Shown here piece by piece: positions 1 through 9,314 of a stretch of DNA of 64,000 nt. The notes beneath the pieces are model-generated. The model worked only from the letters and a program-made list of their open reading frames with translations. It was not told the origin of the DNA and searched no databases. The first letter of the stretch is position 1; every line of letters begins with the position of its first letter. Source of the DNA: Nitrospirillum sp034653355 (GTDB taxonomy: Bacteria > Pseudomonadota > Alphaproteobacteria > Azospirillales > Azospirillaceae); the NCBI RefSeq assembly GCF_034653355.1, contig NZ_JAYEER010000004.1, positions 2,666,001 through 2,730,000 on the forward strand. Reading direction: 5' to 3'. The translations under genes and the position numbers were made by a program.

Positions 1-141
1 CTCGGTCATCGGGGCGTCGGCATCGGCAAAGTCCGCCGCGCGGGCGGGCGAGGCGAGGGCGGCCAGGGCCATGGCCACGGCGGCGGCGCCCATCATCAGT
101 CTGGCCCGGTTCGGGCGGGTCTCCGGCTTCGTCGTCATCAT
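1..141 (-). CDS. Secreted protein, N-terminal fragment (runs off the window)
   Basis: Only the first 47 codons are inside the window. They begin with two consecutive ATG codons at 141 and 138, preceded by a purine-rich AAGGGGGA ribosome binding site that is better spaced for the second ATG. The translation has the layout of a Sec signal peptide: a basic start (KPETRPNRAR), a hydrophobic Ala/Leu/Met core, and a SPARA|ADF cleavage-like end near residue 37. The mature part is too short to identify a family. The protein is inferred to be exported to the periplasm or outer membrane; its function is unknown. Confidence 0.6.
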   Translation of the reverse strand, partial: MMTTKPETRPNRARLMMGAAAVAMALAALASPARAADFADADAPMTE

Positions 142-339
142 CGTCCCCCTTCATTGATCGCGGCACCTTGGACGGCGCTTTGCAAAATCGCGTGCCGCGC
201 TGGTACAGTCGGGACGGGATGCGGATCTTGACGGCAGCCTGACGGAAATTTCAGGTATTGCCGATCGCTGTGGCAGCATAAGGCCTTAGGCGCTGTCCGT
301 TTTCTTGTGAATTTCATTTGACCGATACATGACGGGACG

Positions 340-951
340 ATGACGGGTCGCCTTGCCTTGATCGCGTTGGAACACGACGCCGGGGGACTGATTCAGGAGC
401 TGTCGGCGCTGGGCTGGGACGCCACGGGGGACGGCATGCCCGATGTCCGCCTGCTGATCGCCGCCGATGCCGGGGCGCTGCCGCGCCATCTCAAGGAAGG
501 GTGGCCCACCCTGTGCCTGGCCACCGTGGGGGCGGAGGCCGAGTCCACCCTGCTGCGGGCCGGCGCGCACATGGTGCTGCCTTTGGATACGGCGGCGACG
601 GCGGTGGCGGCGGCCCTGTCGGCGCTGGCCCGGCTGGCGGCGCCCGGCGACCGCGCCCTGCGGGTGGGCGATCTCGCCCTGCACGTCGACCGCCGGCTGG
701 CCTGGTGCCGGGGGCGGCCGCTGGCGCTGGCGCCCCTGGATTTCGATCTGTTGGTGCTGCTGGCCGAACGGCCCGGGCAGGTGGTGCCGGCGGCGGAACT
801 GCGGGCCCGGCTGTGGCCCGATGCGACGGACAGCGCCGGCCGCCTGACGGCGCACATCCGCAGCCTGCGCCGCGCCCTGGGGCCGGCCGCGCCGCTGCAC
901 ACCCGTGGCCACCAGGGCTATGTGCTGGGGGGCGTCGACCCGAAACGATAG
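340..951 (+). CDS. OmpR-type winged-helix regulator with degenerate receiver
   Basis: 203 residues. The C-terminal ~95 residues match a Trans_Reg_C winged helix: a short beta segment (LRVGDLALHVDRR), the LAPLDFDLLVLLAERPG helix pair, a recognition helix around RLTAHIRSLRRALG, and a closing wing HTRGHQGYVLGG. The N-terminal ~105 residues have receiver-like length and alternating hydrophobicity. However, I see no acidic pocket or phospho-acceptor Asp at the expected end of strand 3 (PDVRLLIAADAG). It is therefore probably an atypical, phosphorylation-independent response regulator. A similar gene follows 88 bases downstream on the same strand, and no kinase is linked to the pair. The target genes cannot be told from sequence. 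Confidence 0.75.
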   Translation: MTGRLALIALEHDAGGLIQELSALGWDATGDGMPDVRLLIAADAGALPRHLKEGWPTLCLATVGAEAESTLLRAGAHMVLPLDTAATAVAAALSALARLAAPGDRALRVGDLALHVDRRLAWCRGRPLALAPLDFDLLVLLAERPGQVVPAAELRARLWPDATDSAGRLTAHIRSLRRALGPAAPLHTRGHQGYVLGGVDPKR

Positions 952-1039
952 GCGGGAGCGTTAGGTAGTATACCGGATATCGGCGCTGGCGGTCGCCGCC
1001 TAGGGTAGCCGGCATGGTTCCACCAGGCGGGTGATTCCC

Positions 1040-1708
1040 ATGCGCGCCCTTATCATCGGCAAGGCCTCGACCGGCGTCGCGCGGCTGTCGCGGCTGTTGC
1101 GGGAACGCGGCTGGCAGATCGACACCCTGGCGGCCCTGCCGCCGGCGCCCCGTATGACCGACGTCGTGGTGCTGTCCGATGACACCCGTCAATTGCGCGA
1201 GCGCCTGAGCCGCGCACAACGGATCTTCGCCGACGCCCTGGTGGTGACGCTGGCGGCGGAGCATGCGGCCCGCGCCGGCGCCCTGGCGCTGGGCGCCGAT
1301 GACCAGGTGGATGCCGCCCTGCCCGGCGACTTGGTGGTGGACCGCCTGCTGGCCCTGCTGCGCCTGAAGCGCCAAGGGCCGCGTCTGGCCTATGTCCTGG
1401 ATGACCTGACCGTGGATGTGCGCCAGCGCCGGGTGCGCCGCGCCGGCCGCGACATCCTGCTGTCCTCGCGCGAGTTCCAGCTGCTGATCCTGCTGCTGCA
1501 GGCGGAAGGGGCGGCGGTGCCGCGCAGCGCCATCCTCGACCGGCTGTGGGCCGGCGACCTGGACGTGGCCGACAATGCCGTGGATGCCCTGGCCTCCCGC
1601 CTGCGCCGCCGGCTGGACGGGCCGGGGCAGCCCCGCCTGCTGCACACCCTGCGCGGCGTTGGCTACTGCCTGGTGTCCGCTGTGATGGAGACCCGGGCCG
1701 CCGCCTGA
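1040..1708 (+). CDS. OmpR-type winged-helix regulator, second atypical copy
   Basis: 222 residues from the ATG at 1040, chosen over an in-frame GTG at 1031 because an AGGCGG site lies 8 bases upstream of the ATG. The C-terminal domain (from about residue 120) is a clear Trans_Reg_C winged helix: LTVDVRQRRVRRAGRDILLS, SREFQLLILLLQAEGA, a recognition helix near VDALASRLRRRLDG, and the wing LLHTLRGVGYCL. The receiver-like N-terminus has Ser where strand 3 normally ends in the phosphorylated Asp (DVVVLSDD), so control by phosphorylation is doubtful. The order and domain plan repeat those of the gene just upstream, suggesting an old tandem duplication, although sequence identity is low. Confidence 0.78.
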   Translation: MRALIIGKASTGVARLSRLLRERGWQIDTLAALPPAPRMTDVVVLSDDTRQLRERLSRAQRIFADALVVTLAAEHAARAGALALGADDQVDAALPGDLVVDRLLALLRLKRQGPRLAYVLDDLTVDVRQRRVRRAGRDILLSSREFQLLILLLQAEGAAVPRSAILDRLWAGDLDVADNAVDALASRLRRRLDGPGQPRLLHTLRGVGYCLVSAVMETRAAA

Positions 1709-1755
1709 TGCCGCCACCGGCTGTCCATCATGTAGGGGTCGTCATGTCGGGGCCG

Positions 1756-2364
1756 TCATGTCGCGGCCATGCTCAGGTGGATCAGGGCGGGCACGTTGTC
1801 GCAGCCCGTCTTTTCCATGACCCGCGCGCGGTGGTTTTCCACCGTGCGGGCGCTGATGCCCAGCTTCCAGGCGATGACCTTGTTGGGGTGGCCGGCCACC
1901 AGCAGGTCCATGACCTCGCGCTCACGGGTGCTCAAGGTCTCCAGCCGGCTGTGCGCCGCCTGGGATTCCGCCTGGTGGCGCAGGGCGTGGCCAAAGCGCG
2001 CCATGGCCGTCTCCACCGCCCGTACCAGGGCGTCGATGGCGAAAGGTTTCTCGATGAAATCCACCGCGCCCGCCTTCAGGGCCGTCACCGCCTTGGGCAC
2101 GTCACCCTGGCCGGTCAGGATGATCATGGGCAGGGGGCAGCCGCGCCGTGCCAGCTCCGCCTGCAGCTCCAGGCCCGTCATGCCTGGCATGTTGATGTCG
2201 GCGATGACGCAGCCGGGCACGCCGTCGGCCCCGGCCTCCAGAAAGCCGATGGCCGAGGGGTATGTCGCCACGGGGTAGCCTTCGGCCTGGAACAGGGCGC
2301 TCAACGCGTCGCGCACCGCCTCGTCATCATCGACGATGGCCAGGGTCAGTTCAGGCTGCGGCAT
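1756..2364 (-). CDS. FixJ-family response regulator
   Basis: 202 residues from the ATG at 2364, which has a strong AGGAGG site 7 bases upstream. The receiver (residues 5-120) has the acidic pair in VDDDE, the phospho-acceptor Asp56 (VIADINMPG), the switch Thr84 (ILTGQGD) and Lys106 (IEKPF). A LuxR/FixJ helix-turn-helix follows at about 138-200 (LSTREREVMDLLVAG, then ISARTVENHRARVMEKTG). Its start lies 14 bases inside the end of the upstream sensor kinase gene, so the two are almost certainly translationally coupled and form a FixL/FixJ- or TtrS/TtrR-like pair. By family it activates transcription after phosphorylation. The regulon is unknown and nothing nearby is an obvious nitrogen-fixation target. 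Confidence 0.9.
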   Translation of the reverse strand: MPQPELTLAIVDDDEAVRDALSALFQAEGYPVATYPSAIGFLEAGADGVPGCVIADINMPGMTGLELQAELARRGCPLPMIILTGQGDVPKAVTALKAGAVDFIEKPFAIDALVRAVETAMARFGHALRHQAESQAAHSRLETLSTREREVMDLLVAGHPNKVIAWKLGISARTVENHRARVMEKTGCDNVPALIHLSMAAT

Positions 2365-4368
2365 TGGGTGCCTCCTGGGTGGGCGCTTCCTCGGCGGGCA
2401 GCACCAAAGGCAGGGAAAACGAGAAGGCGGCACCGCCCAGCGTGCCGGTGCCGGCCCGCAGGCGGCCGCCATGGGCCTCGACGATGCCGCGGCTGATACT
2501 GAGGCCCAGGCCCATGCCGGTGGGCCGTGTGGTGGTGAAGGGCGCGAACAGGCGGCCCGCCACCTCCTCCGCGATGCCGGGGCCGGTGTCGGCCACGCGG
2601 ATGTCGGCCCGGGTCGGGGGGGGCGCCCCGTCTTCCGCCGCCCGCATGTCGATCAGGATGCGGCGGTCGGTGGTGGCCCCTTCGGCCAGGGCGTCCAGGG
2701 CGTTGCGTACCAGGTTGATCAGCACCTGTTCCACCTGCACCCTGTCGATGGACAGGATCAAGCCATCCCCGACCGCCACGTCCAGCCGTGCGCCGGCGTT
2801 GGCGACCTCGTCCGCCAGCAGGCGGGCGACGCCGGCCACCAGGTCGCTGGCCGGTACCGGGGCGCTGTCCACCTGGCCGGTGCGGTAGAATTCGCGCAGG
2901 TGGCGGATGATGGCGCCGGCCCGCTCCGCCTGGGCGGCGGCTTTGCCCATCAGATCCAGCGCCTTGGACTGGCTTTCGGATTCCAGGATGCGGCGGCAGG
3001 CGCCGGTGTAGCTGACGATGGCCGACAGGGGCTGGTTCAGCTCGTGCGCCAGGGCGGCCGCCAATTCCTCCGTCAGGTGGCTGCGGCTGGCCAGCTCGGC
3101 GGCGGCGCGGTGCTGGCCCAAGGCGGCGGCGGCGCGCTTGCGGGCGGAGATGTCGCGGATGGTCAGCACGCCCATGACGCCCCCGGTCTCCTCCACCATG
3201 GCCAGGGACGATTCCACCGGCAGGGGGCGGCCGTCGGCGGCGACCAGCCATTCCTCGCCGCCCTCACGGCCCCCCTCGCGGCGCAGCAGGTCGGCCAGGG
3301 GGCGGCCGCGCAGGGTATCGGGCGTCCGGCCCGTCAGGTCGGCCACCAGGCGGTTGACCTCCTCCACCCGGCCGTCGGCGTCCAGGATGACGATACCGTC
3401 GGGCGCCAGCTCGATCAGGGTCTTCAACCGCGCCTCGCCTTTGGCGGCGGCGGCCCGCACCCGCTCGCGTTCCGAGATGACGGCGCCCAGCAGCAGGCCG
3501 GTCATGGCCAGCGACAACATCAGGATTTGCAGCTTCAGCGCCTGATAGGGCTGGATGTCGCAAACGGCGATGCCCAGGCTGAGGGCGGCCTCCAGCCCGG
3601 CCAGGGCCAGCACGGCGCCGGGCAGGCCGCTGCCGGCCGCCACCCAGACCAGGGGGATGAACACGGGGTAGAAGCGCGACCCCACCACCCGGGGGAAGAT
3701 CACCGCGACCGACAGGCAGATGCCGGCGGCCTGGCCCAGGATCTGGGCGCGCAGCAGGCGGCCCGGGCGCAAGGCACGGGCCAGGCGCGGCGCCATCAGG
3801 GCCAGGGTCGCCACCACGGTGACGCCGGCCACGTCGCCCACCCAGTGCTGCAGGGCCACGGTCAGCGGGTCGGCGGTCATGGCGCGCCCGTCCCAGCCGG
3901 TCAGCGTCCATCCCGCCAGGGGCCAGGCCGGCAAAACCCAGGCCAGGGCCAGCAGCAGCAGGCTCTGCCCCAGCGCCCCGGCCATGGTCAGGCCGGCCAG
4001 GCGCATGACGCCATCCACATCCTCCAGCACGAAGCCCTCGCCATCCTGGCGCAGGCGGCGGGCCAGCAGCAGGGCGGGCGGGGCGAAGACCAGGGGCTCC
4101 GCCAGGATGGGGATGGCCATGCTGGCGGCCAGGGGGGGCTGGCCGGCACCAGGACGGCGCGCAGGGCCAGGCCGGCGACGGCCGCCGCCATCATCAGCGG
4201 CAGGCGCCGGGGGCCCCAGACCATGACCAGGGCCAGGCCGATGCCGGCGCGCACGTTCCACGGCGCCCAGCCGGGCACGGCCGAGACCAGCAGCGGGTCC
4301 AGCAGGCCGGCCAGCGGGTACAACGCCAGCAAGGCCCAAGGCCAACGGGAATTTGACGTTGACAGCAA
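2351..4368 (-). pseudogene. MASE1-like/PAS sensor histidine kinase, frameshifted in a G7 run
   Basis: The C-terminal ~360 residues are intact. They contain a PAS domain (APDGIVILDADGRVEEVN), an H box with the phospho-accepting His in LAHELNQPLSAI, an N box (INLVRNALDAL), G1 (VADTGPGI) and G2 (GMGLGLSIS). The membrane part is MASE1-like, but its first ~80 residues (ALLALYPLAGLL, VPGWAPWNVRAGIGLALVMVWG) lie in a different frame from the rest. The break is at a seven-G run, 4132-4138; an eighth G would join PASPP to LAASMAIPILAE and give a 672-residue kinase from a TTG at 4368. The uninterrupted frame from 4381 is open but gives low-complexity, non-membrane sequence before about 4140. This may be a read error, so the kinase may well be functional. 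Confidence 0.72.
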
Positions 4369-4482
4369 AAGGCCCCATCACGGACAGGATGAAGGCGGTT
4401 CCTTCACCTGACTGTGATAGGGCCCTTGCGTTACGGTCTTGTGACGATGCGGCTTATCGGGACGCCGTCTTCGACGCTGCTT

Positions 4483-5037
4483 TTAACGGGAAGCCGTCTT
4501 CGACGGCGGGGCCCACTTGGCCAGCCAGTCGACCACGGCCTGCGGGTCCATGTGGCGGGCGTCGGTCAGGTCGAAGCTGGCGTCGCCATTCACCAGGGTG
4601 CCGTCGGCCTCCACCACCAGCACGGTGGGCACGCCCTTGAACTTCGGCACGCCAAAGCGCGCGGGCACGTCCATGTTCTTGGTGTAGCGGCCCACGTCCA
4701 CCGTCACCATGACGTAGTTCTTGTCCAGGAAGCTGTGGACCTGCGGCAGTTCCACCAGGCCGGCCAGCACGCGGCAGTCACCGCACCAGTTGCCGCCGAA
4801 GTCCAGCAGCACGCGCTTGTGCTCCTTCTTCGCCTTGGCCAGGGCGGCGTCCACCTGGGCGTTCACGGCGGCGTTGTCGATGGCCTCGTCATAAGGATAG
4901 GGCAGGGGCTGCTTCAGTTCCACATTCCCCACCTGCGGGGCGGCGACCTGGGCGGACGCGCCGAGGGGCGACAGGGCGACGGGAACGGCCAGCAGGGCGG
5001 CGACGCCCAGGGCGGAGAGGGTGGTGCGGGCGGTCAT
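4483..5037 (-). CDS. Secreted thioredoxin-family protein
   Basis: 184 residues from the ATG at 5037, preceded by AGGAG at good spacing; an upstream ATG at 5079 would put a non-signal extension in front. Residues 1-29 form a Sec signal peptide ending in GASA|QVAAP. The mature protein has a thioredoxin fold with the active site WCGDC (Cys85, Cys88), preceded by the strand RVLLDFGG, and a cis-Pro loop in FKGVPTVLVVEADG. The single-CxxC, Thioredoxin_7-like layout suggests a periplasmic disulfide reductase or oxidase; the partner is unknown. It is transcribed towards the kinase gene and is separated from it by about 100 bases that contain two copies of a 13-base direct repeat (4464 and 4493). Confidence 0.83.
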   Translation of the reverse strand: MTARTTLSALGVAALLAVPVALSPLGASAQVAAPQVGNVELKQPLPYPYDEAIDNAAVNAQVDAALAKAKKEHKRVLLDFGGNWCGDCRVLAGLVELPQVHSFLDKNYVMVTVDVGRYTKNMDVPARFGVPKFKGVPTVLVVEADGTLVNGDASFDLTDARHMDPQAVVDWLAKWAPPSKTASR

Positions 5038-5211
5038 CGCAGGCTCCTGGGCTACAAGGGGACAGTCGCACTTTTCCAAGCGCGAATTCAGGTCATTATG
5101 CCTGATATGGGCACCAGGGAAAGCCCCGCCAGGGACCTATTCCCACCGCAGGCCGCATGACCGCCCGGCATTTGACGAATAATGGGCATCTGGTTCGGAA
5201 GGATTACCACA

Positions 5212-6327
5212 GTGACCAATGTAGATAATAAGGTCATGAGCCGCGCGGACCTGAACCGCGCCTTGCTGGCCCGCCAGATGCTGCTGTCGCGCCATGCCGC
5301 CGGCGTGGTCGCGGCGGTGGAGGCGACGGCGGGCCTGCAGGCGCAGGAACCCCGCCCGCCCTTCATCGGCCTATGGTCCCGCCTGCTGGGCTTCCGGCGC
5401 GACGACCTGCTGACCGCCTTGCGCGAACGCCACGTGGTGCGCGCCACCCTGCTGCGCGGCACCCAGCATCTGGTCAGCGCCGCCGACTACGCCGCCTGGC
5501 GGGGTCTGATACAGCCGATGCTGACCGCCGCCTTCTTCGGCCTGGGCGACCGCACCCGCCATATCGACCCGCTGCCCATCGCCGCGGTGGCCCGGCCCTT
5601 TATGTCCCTGCCCCGCACCTTCACCGACCTGCGCGCCCATCTGGCCCAGGCCTTCCCGGATGAGGCGGACGACCGCGCCATGGGGCACGCGGTGCGCTGC
5701 CATCTGCCGCTGGTGACGGCGCCGGACGACGGCCCCTGGGGCATCGCCAACGACCCGCTGTACGTGGCGGCGGAGGAATGGCTGGAGCGGCCGGTGGATT
5801 TGCAGGGCGACCTGCAGGGGCTGGTGCGCCGCTACCTTGCCGCCTTCGGCCCCGCCACCGCCGCCGACATGCAGGCCTGGTGCGGGCTGAAGGGGTTGAA
5901 GCCGGTGCTGGAGTCCATGGCGGCGGAACTGGTGGTGCTGCGGGATGAGAAGGGAAGGGCGCTGTGGGACCTGCCGGACGCCCCCCGACCGCCGCCGGAG
6001 ACGCCGGCGCCCGTGCGCTACGTGCCCGCCTTCGACAACCTCATCCTGGCCCATGCCGATCGCACCCGCATCGTGGACGAGGCCTGGCGCCCGCGCATCG
6101 TGTCCAAGAACCTTCAGGTCGCGGCCACCTTCCTGGTGGACGGCTTTGTCGCCGGCATCTGGAAAACGGCGCGCAAGGCCAAGCTAGCCACCCTGACGCT
6201 GGAGCCCTTCGTTCCCCTGGCCGCCGCGCACGAGGCGGCGTTGCGGGAGGAGGGGGAGGCGCTGCTGCGCTTCCTGGAACCGGACGCGCCGGCGGTGGAG
6301 GTGAAGGTGGTGCCCCCATCTTCCTAG
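5212..6327 (+). CDS. AlkZ-like DNA glycosylase / winged-helix (HTH_42) protein
   Basis: 371 residues from the GTG at 5212, chosen because GGAAGGA sits 8 bases upstream; in-frame ATGs exist at 5182 and 5236. The whole protein matches the HTH_42/AlkZ family: tandem winged-helix modules, TLLRGTQHLVSAADYAAWR, GPATAADMQAWCGL, and a C-terminal VPAFDNLILAHADRTRIV block. The QxQ motif that in AlkZ is the catalytic QΦQ is present as LQAQ (Gln43, Gln45). Family members remove interstrand crosslinks or bulky alkyl adducts, but the substrate here is unknown. A paralogue lies at 44740 between dnaA and dnaN. Confidence 0.82.
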   Translation: MTNVDNKVMSRADLNRALLARQMLLSRHAAGVVAAVEATAGLQAQEPRPPFIGLWSRLLGFRRDDLLTALRERHVVRATLLRGTQHLVSAADYAAWRGLIQPMLTAAFFGLGDRTRHIDPLPIAAVARPFMSLPRTFTDLRAHLAQAFPDEADDRAMGHAVRCHLPLVTAPDDGPWGIANDPLYVAAEEWLERPVDLQGDLQGLVRRYLAAFGPATAADMQAWCGLKGLKPVLESMAAELVVLRDEKGRALWDLPDAPRPPPETPAPVRYVPAFDNLILAHADRTRIVDEAWRPRIVSKNLQVAATFLVDGFVAGIWKTARKAKLATLTLEPFVPLAAAHEAALREEGEALLRFLEPDAPAVEVKVVPPSS

Positions 6328-6377
6328 TCCCATGGTCCGTGTTGCGTCGGGGCGCCCCGGGGCGGACCCTGGCCGTC

Positions 6378-8060
6378 ATGGACTTCACCTTCGCCATCGC
6401 CGAGCTGGCGGGCGCCGTCGCCCTGCTGCTGTGGGGCGTGCACATGGTGCAAACCGGCGTGCAGCGCGCCTTCGGCGCCCGGCTGCGCGCGGTCCTGGGC
6501 CGGGCGCTGGCCAACCGGTTCCAGGCCTTCCTGGTGGGCATGGGCGTCACGGCGCTGCTGCAAAGCAGTACGGCCACCGGCCTGATGGTCTCCGGCTTCG
6601 TGGCCGGCGGGCTGGTGGATCTGGTGCCAGCCCTGGCCGTCATGCTGGGCGCCAATGTCGGCACCACCCTGATCGTCCAGGCCCTGTCCTTCAACGTCGC
6701 CTCCATCGCGCCGGTGCTGATCCTGGTGGGTTTCCTGCTGTTCCGCCGAGGCGTCAGCCCGTCGCGCGACATGGGCCGCGCCTTCATCGGCCTGGGCCTC
6801 ATGCTCATGGCCCTGCACCAGTTGCTGGCGATCATCGCGCCCTATGAGGACGCGCCCAGCCTGCGCCTGATCCTGGGCGCCATCGCCACCGAACCGGTGG
6901 TGGATGTCATCCTGGCGGCGGCGCTGACCTGGGCCGCCCATTCCAGCGTGGCGGTGGTGCTGCTGACCATGTCGCTGGCGGCGCAAGGGGCTGTGCCGCC
7001 CCACGCCGCCTTCGCCCTGGTGCTGGGCGCCAACCTGGGCACCGCCATCAACCCGGTGCTGGAGGGGGCCGCCGGCAACGACCCCGCCGCCCGGCGCCTG
7101 CCCTTGGGCAACCTGCTGAACCGGGCGGCGGCGGTGCTGCTGGGTCTGGCGGCCCTCGGGCACCTCGGCCCCCTGATGGTGGGGCTGGAGCCGGACGTGA
7201 CCCGGGCGGTGGCCGATTTCCACACCCTGTTCAACCTGGCGGTGGCGCTTCTGTGCTTCCCCTTGCTGCCGTTCTACGCCCGGCTGTTGGCCCGCCTGCT
7301 GCCAGCCAGGATGGATGCGGCGGATCCGGGCCGTCCGCTCTACCTCGACCCGTCGGCCCAGGACACGCCGGTGGTGGCCCTGGGCAACGCCGCGCGTGAG
7401 GCCCTGCGCCTGGTGGACGTGCTGGAGGCCATGCTGCAGGGCCTGCGCGACGCCTTGGATGAGGGCGACCGGCGCCGCATCGCTGAGACCAAGCGCATGG
7501 ACGACGTGCTGGATCGGCTGAACACCGCCATCAAGGCCTATCTCTCCACCCTGGACAGCGACGCCCTGTCGGACGCGGACCAGCGGCGGGCGCTGGAAAT
7601 CCTGACCTTCGCCATGAATATGGAACACGCGGGCGACGTGGTGGACCGCAACCTGATGGGTCTGGCGCGCAAGCGGCTGAAACGCGGCTTGGCTTTCTCG
7701 GCCGAGGGGCAACGGGATCTGCTGGCCCTGGTCGACAGTCTGATCGTCAACCTGCGCACGGCGGGTTCGCTGTTCATGACCGGCGATGCCCGCGCCGCCC
7801 GGCTGCTGGCTGGCGAGAAAGAGGCGTTCCGCCGGCGCGAGAACGAGGCCACCACCGCCCACTTCGCCCGCCTCAGCGCCGGCCGGGTGGACAGCGCGGA
7901 AACCAGCGCCCTGCATCTGGACCTGCTGCGTGACCTGAAACGGGTGAACACCCATCTGGTGGAAGCGGCGGCCTATCCCGTCCTGGAACGCTCCGGCGAC
8001 CTGCTGCCCAGCCGGCTGAAGGGCCATCAGCCGGCGGATGCGCGGGAGGATGGGGACTGA
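6378..8060 (+). CDS. Na/Pi-cotransporter family protein with PhoU-like tail
   Basis: 560 residues from the ATG at 6378. The N-terminal ~320 residues are membrane-spanning, with the inverted-repeat signature of the NptA/PNaS family: ALLQSSTATGL (QSS at 62-64), repeated as AAHSSVAVVLL (188-190), plus matching GANVGTT and GANLGTA loops. Residues ~340-550 are helical and soluble and resemble PhoU (VVDRNLMGLARKR; DLLRDLKRVNTHLVEAAAYPVLE). It probably moves phosphate with sodium across the inner membrane, with the tail gating or sensing. No Pho box or pst gene is adjacent. It converges stop-to-stop with the next gene (TGATCA) with no room for a terminator. Confidence 0.88.
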   Translation: MDFTFAIAELAGAVALLLWGVHMVQTGVQRAFGARLRAVLGRALANRFQAFLVGMGVTALLQSSTATGLMVSGFVAGGLVDLVPALAVMLGANVGTTLIVQALSFNVASIAPVLILVGFLLFRRGVSPSRDMGRAFIGLGLMLMALHQLLAIIAPYEDAPSLRLILGAIATEPVVDVILAAALTWAAHSSVAVVLLTMSLAAQGAVPPHAAFALVLGANLGTAINPVLEGAAGNDPAARRLPLGNLLNRAAAVLLGLAALGHLGPLMVGLEPDVTRAVADFHTLFNLAVALLCFPLLPFYARLLARLLPARMDAADPGRPLYLDPSAQDTPVVALGNAAREALRLVDVLEAMLQGLRDALDEGDRRRIAETKRMDDVLDRLNTAIKAYLSTLDSDALSDADQRRALEILTFAMNMEHAGDVVDRNLMGLARKRLKRGLAFSAEGQRDLLALVDSLIVNLRTAGSLFMTGDARAARLLAGEKEAFRRRENEATTAHFARLSAGRVDSAETSALHLDLLRDLKRVNTHLVEAAAYPVLERSGDLLPSRLKGHQPADAREDGD

Positions 8061-9314
8061 TCACTTATCCCATTCGCGGATTACCGCCAGCCACAGGGCC
8101 AGCGTCTCCGAATGCGGGCTGGTCAGGGGCAGGTTGTCGGTCTTGACCGAGGTCTGGACCATGACCAGCTTGGTCTTGGGGTCGACGAAGATGTACTGGC
8201 CCTCGGCACCTAGAAGCGCGAACAGCCGGCGGCCGTCGGGGCTGACCTTGGGGGGCAGCACCCAGACCTGGTAGCCATAGCCGTAGAGGTGCGCCGCCGT
8301 GCCCGACGCCACCTGCGTGTCGGCCGGGTCCTGGGTGGTGGCGGCCAGCAGCCAGTCCTTGGGGATCAGCTGCTTGCCCTCCCAGGCGCCGTCGTGGGCC
8401 AGCAGGCGGCCCAGGCGGCCATAGTCGCGCAGGGTGGCGTTGAAGCCGGAACAGCCGATCTCCTGCCCGCTGGCGTCCACCTCCCACCGCGCCTCCGCCT
8501 CCGCCCCCATGGGCTGCCAGACTTTGGCGGTCAGATAATCGGACAGGGACTGGCCAGTGGCGTGACGGACCACGGTGGTCAGGGTTTCGCTGTCACCGCA
8601 GGAATATTGGAAATGGCTGCCGGCGGGGGTGGCGCGGGCGTACTTGGCCAGCGCCGTTCCCTCATCCACCCCGCTGTGGATGTCCTGGTACAGGCCGCGC
8701 GGCTCCGCATCCTCAAAGGCAACGCCGGACGACATCTGCAGCAGCGCCTTCAGCGGCGTCTGGCCATAGGCGCTGCCCTTCAGGGTGGGAACATAGGCCT
8801 CGGCCGGGTCGCCGATATCCTTGACGCGTCCGTCGGCGATGGCGGCCCCCAGCAGCAGGCTGACCAGGGTCTTGGCCATGGATTGCGAGGTGAAGCGGTC
8901 CTTGTCCGTGCGGCCATACTGGTAACGCTCCACCAGGATGGTGTCGTCCTTCAGGATCAGCAGTCCGGTGGCCGGCACCCGCGCCATATAGTCCGCCAGG
9001 CTCAGCACCGGCCCGTCCTTCAGGTGCAGGATGTCGGGCACGTAGTGCAGTTCCGGCTCTGCCGCCGCCCGCTTGAAGGTCCAGGGCTTGGCCGCCGCCG
9101 GCAGGGTGTGGGTCTTCACCAGGCTGTCGTAATGGCTGAATCCCCAGACCATGTGGGGCTTCTCATACCAATTGTCCCAGGTACCGGTGGGATAACCCTG
9201 GGCCTGGCCATAGGCGGCGGCGTCCGGGCCGCCGGGCTCGAAGGTCTGGGCGCTGGCGACGGTGGCCAACAGCGATGCCGCCAGTGCGGCGGTGATCGGT
9301 CCGGTACGGCGCAT
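8061..9314 (-). CDS. Secreted serine hydrolase, class C beta-lactamase fold
   Basis: 417 residues. A Sec signal peptide occupies residues 1-22 (LLATVASA|QTFEP). The SxxK nucleophile motif is Ser145-Met-Ala-Lys148 (TSQSMAKTL), and the second motif is Tyr237-Ser-Cys, with Cys where Asn is usual in YxN. It resembles the 6-aminohexanoate-dimer hydrolase/esterase group (DDTILVERYQYGR, LYGYGYQVWVLP) more than true antibiotic-inactivating enzymes, so resistance should not be assumed. Its start overlaps the stop of the upstream MarR gene by one base (TGATG), so the two are co-transcribed and the regulator probably controls it. Confidence 0.85.
   Translation of the reverse strand: MRRTGPITAALAASLLATVASAQTFEPGGPDAAAYGQAQGYPTGTWDNWYEKPHMVWGFSHYDSLVKTHTLPAAAKPWTFKRAAAEPELHYVPDILHLKDGPVLSLADYMARVPATGLLILKDDTILVERYQYGRTDKDRFTSQSMAKTLVSLLLGAAIADGRVKDIGDPAEAYVPTLKGSAYGQTPLKALLQMSSGVAFEDAEPRGLYQDIHSGVDEGTALAKYARATPAGSHFQYSCGDSETLTTVVRHATGQSLSDYLTAKVWQPMGAEAEARWEVDASGQEIGCSGFNATLRDYGRLGRLLAHDGAWEGKQLIPKDWLLAATTQDPADTQVASGTAAHLYGYGYQVWVLPPKVSPDGRRLFALLGAEGQYIFVDPKTKLVMVQTSVKTDNLPLTSPHSETLALWLAVIREWDK

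Noticed and set aside
181..198. Sigma-54-like sequence upstream of the first gene
   Set aside because: The GG and GC elements are 13 rather than 12 bases apart; spacing for sigma-54 is strict.
8061..9314. Antibiotic-resistance beta-lactamase
   Set aside because: It has the SxxK fold, but its sequence resembles secreted esterase/6-aminohexanoate hydrolase relatives, and YxN is YxC.
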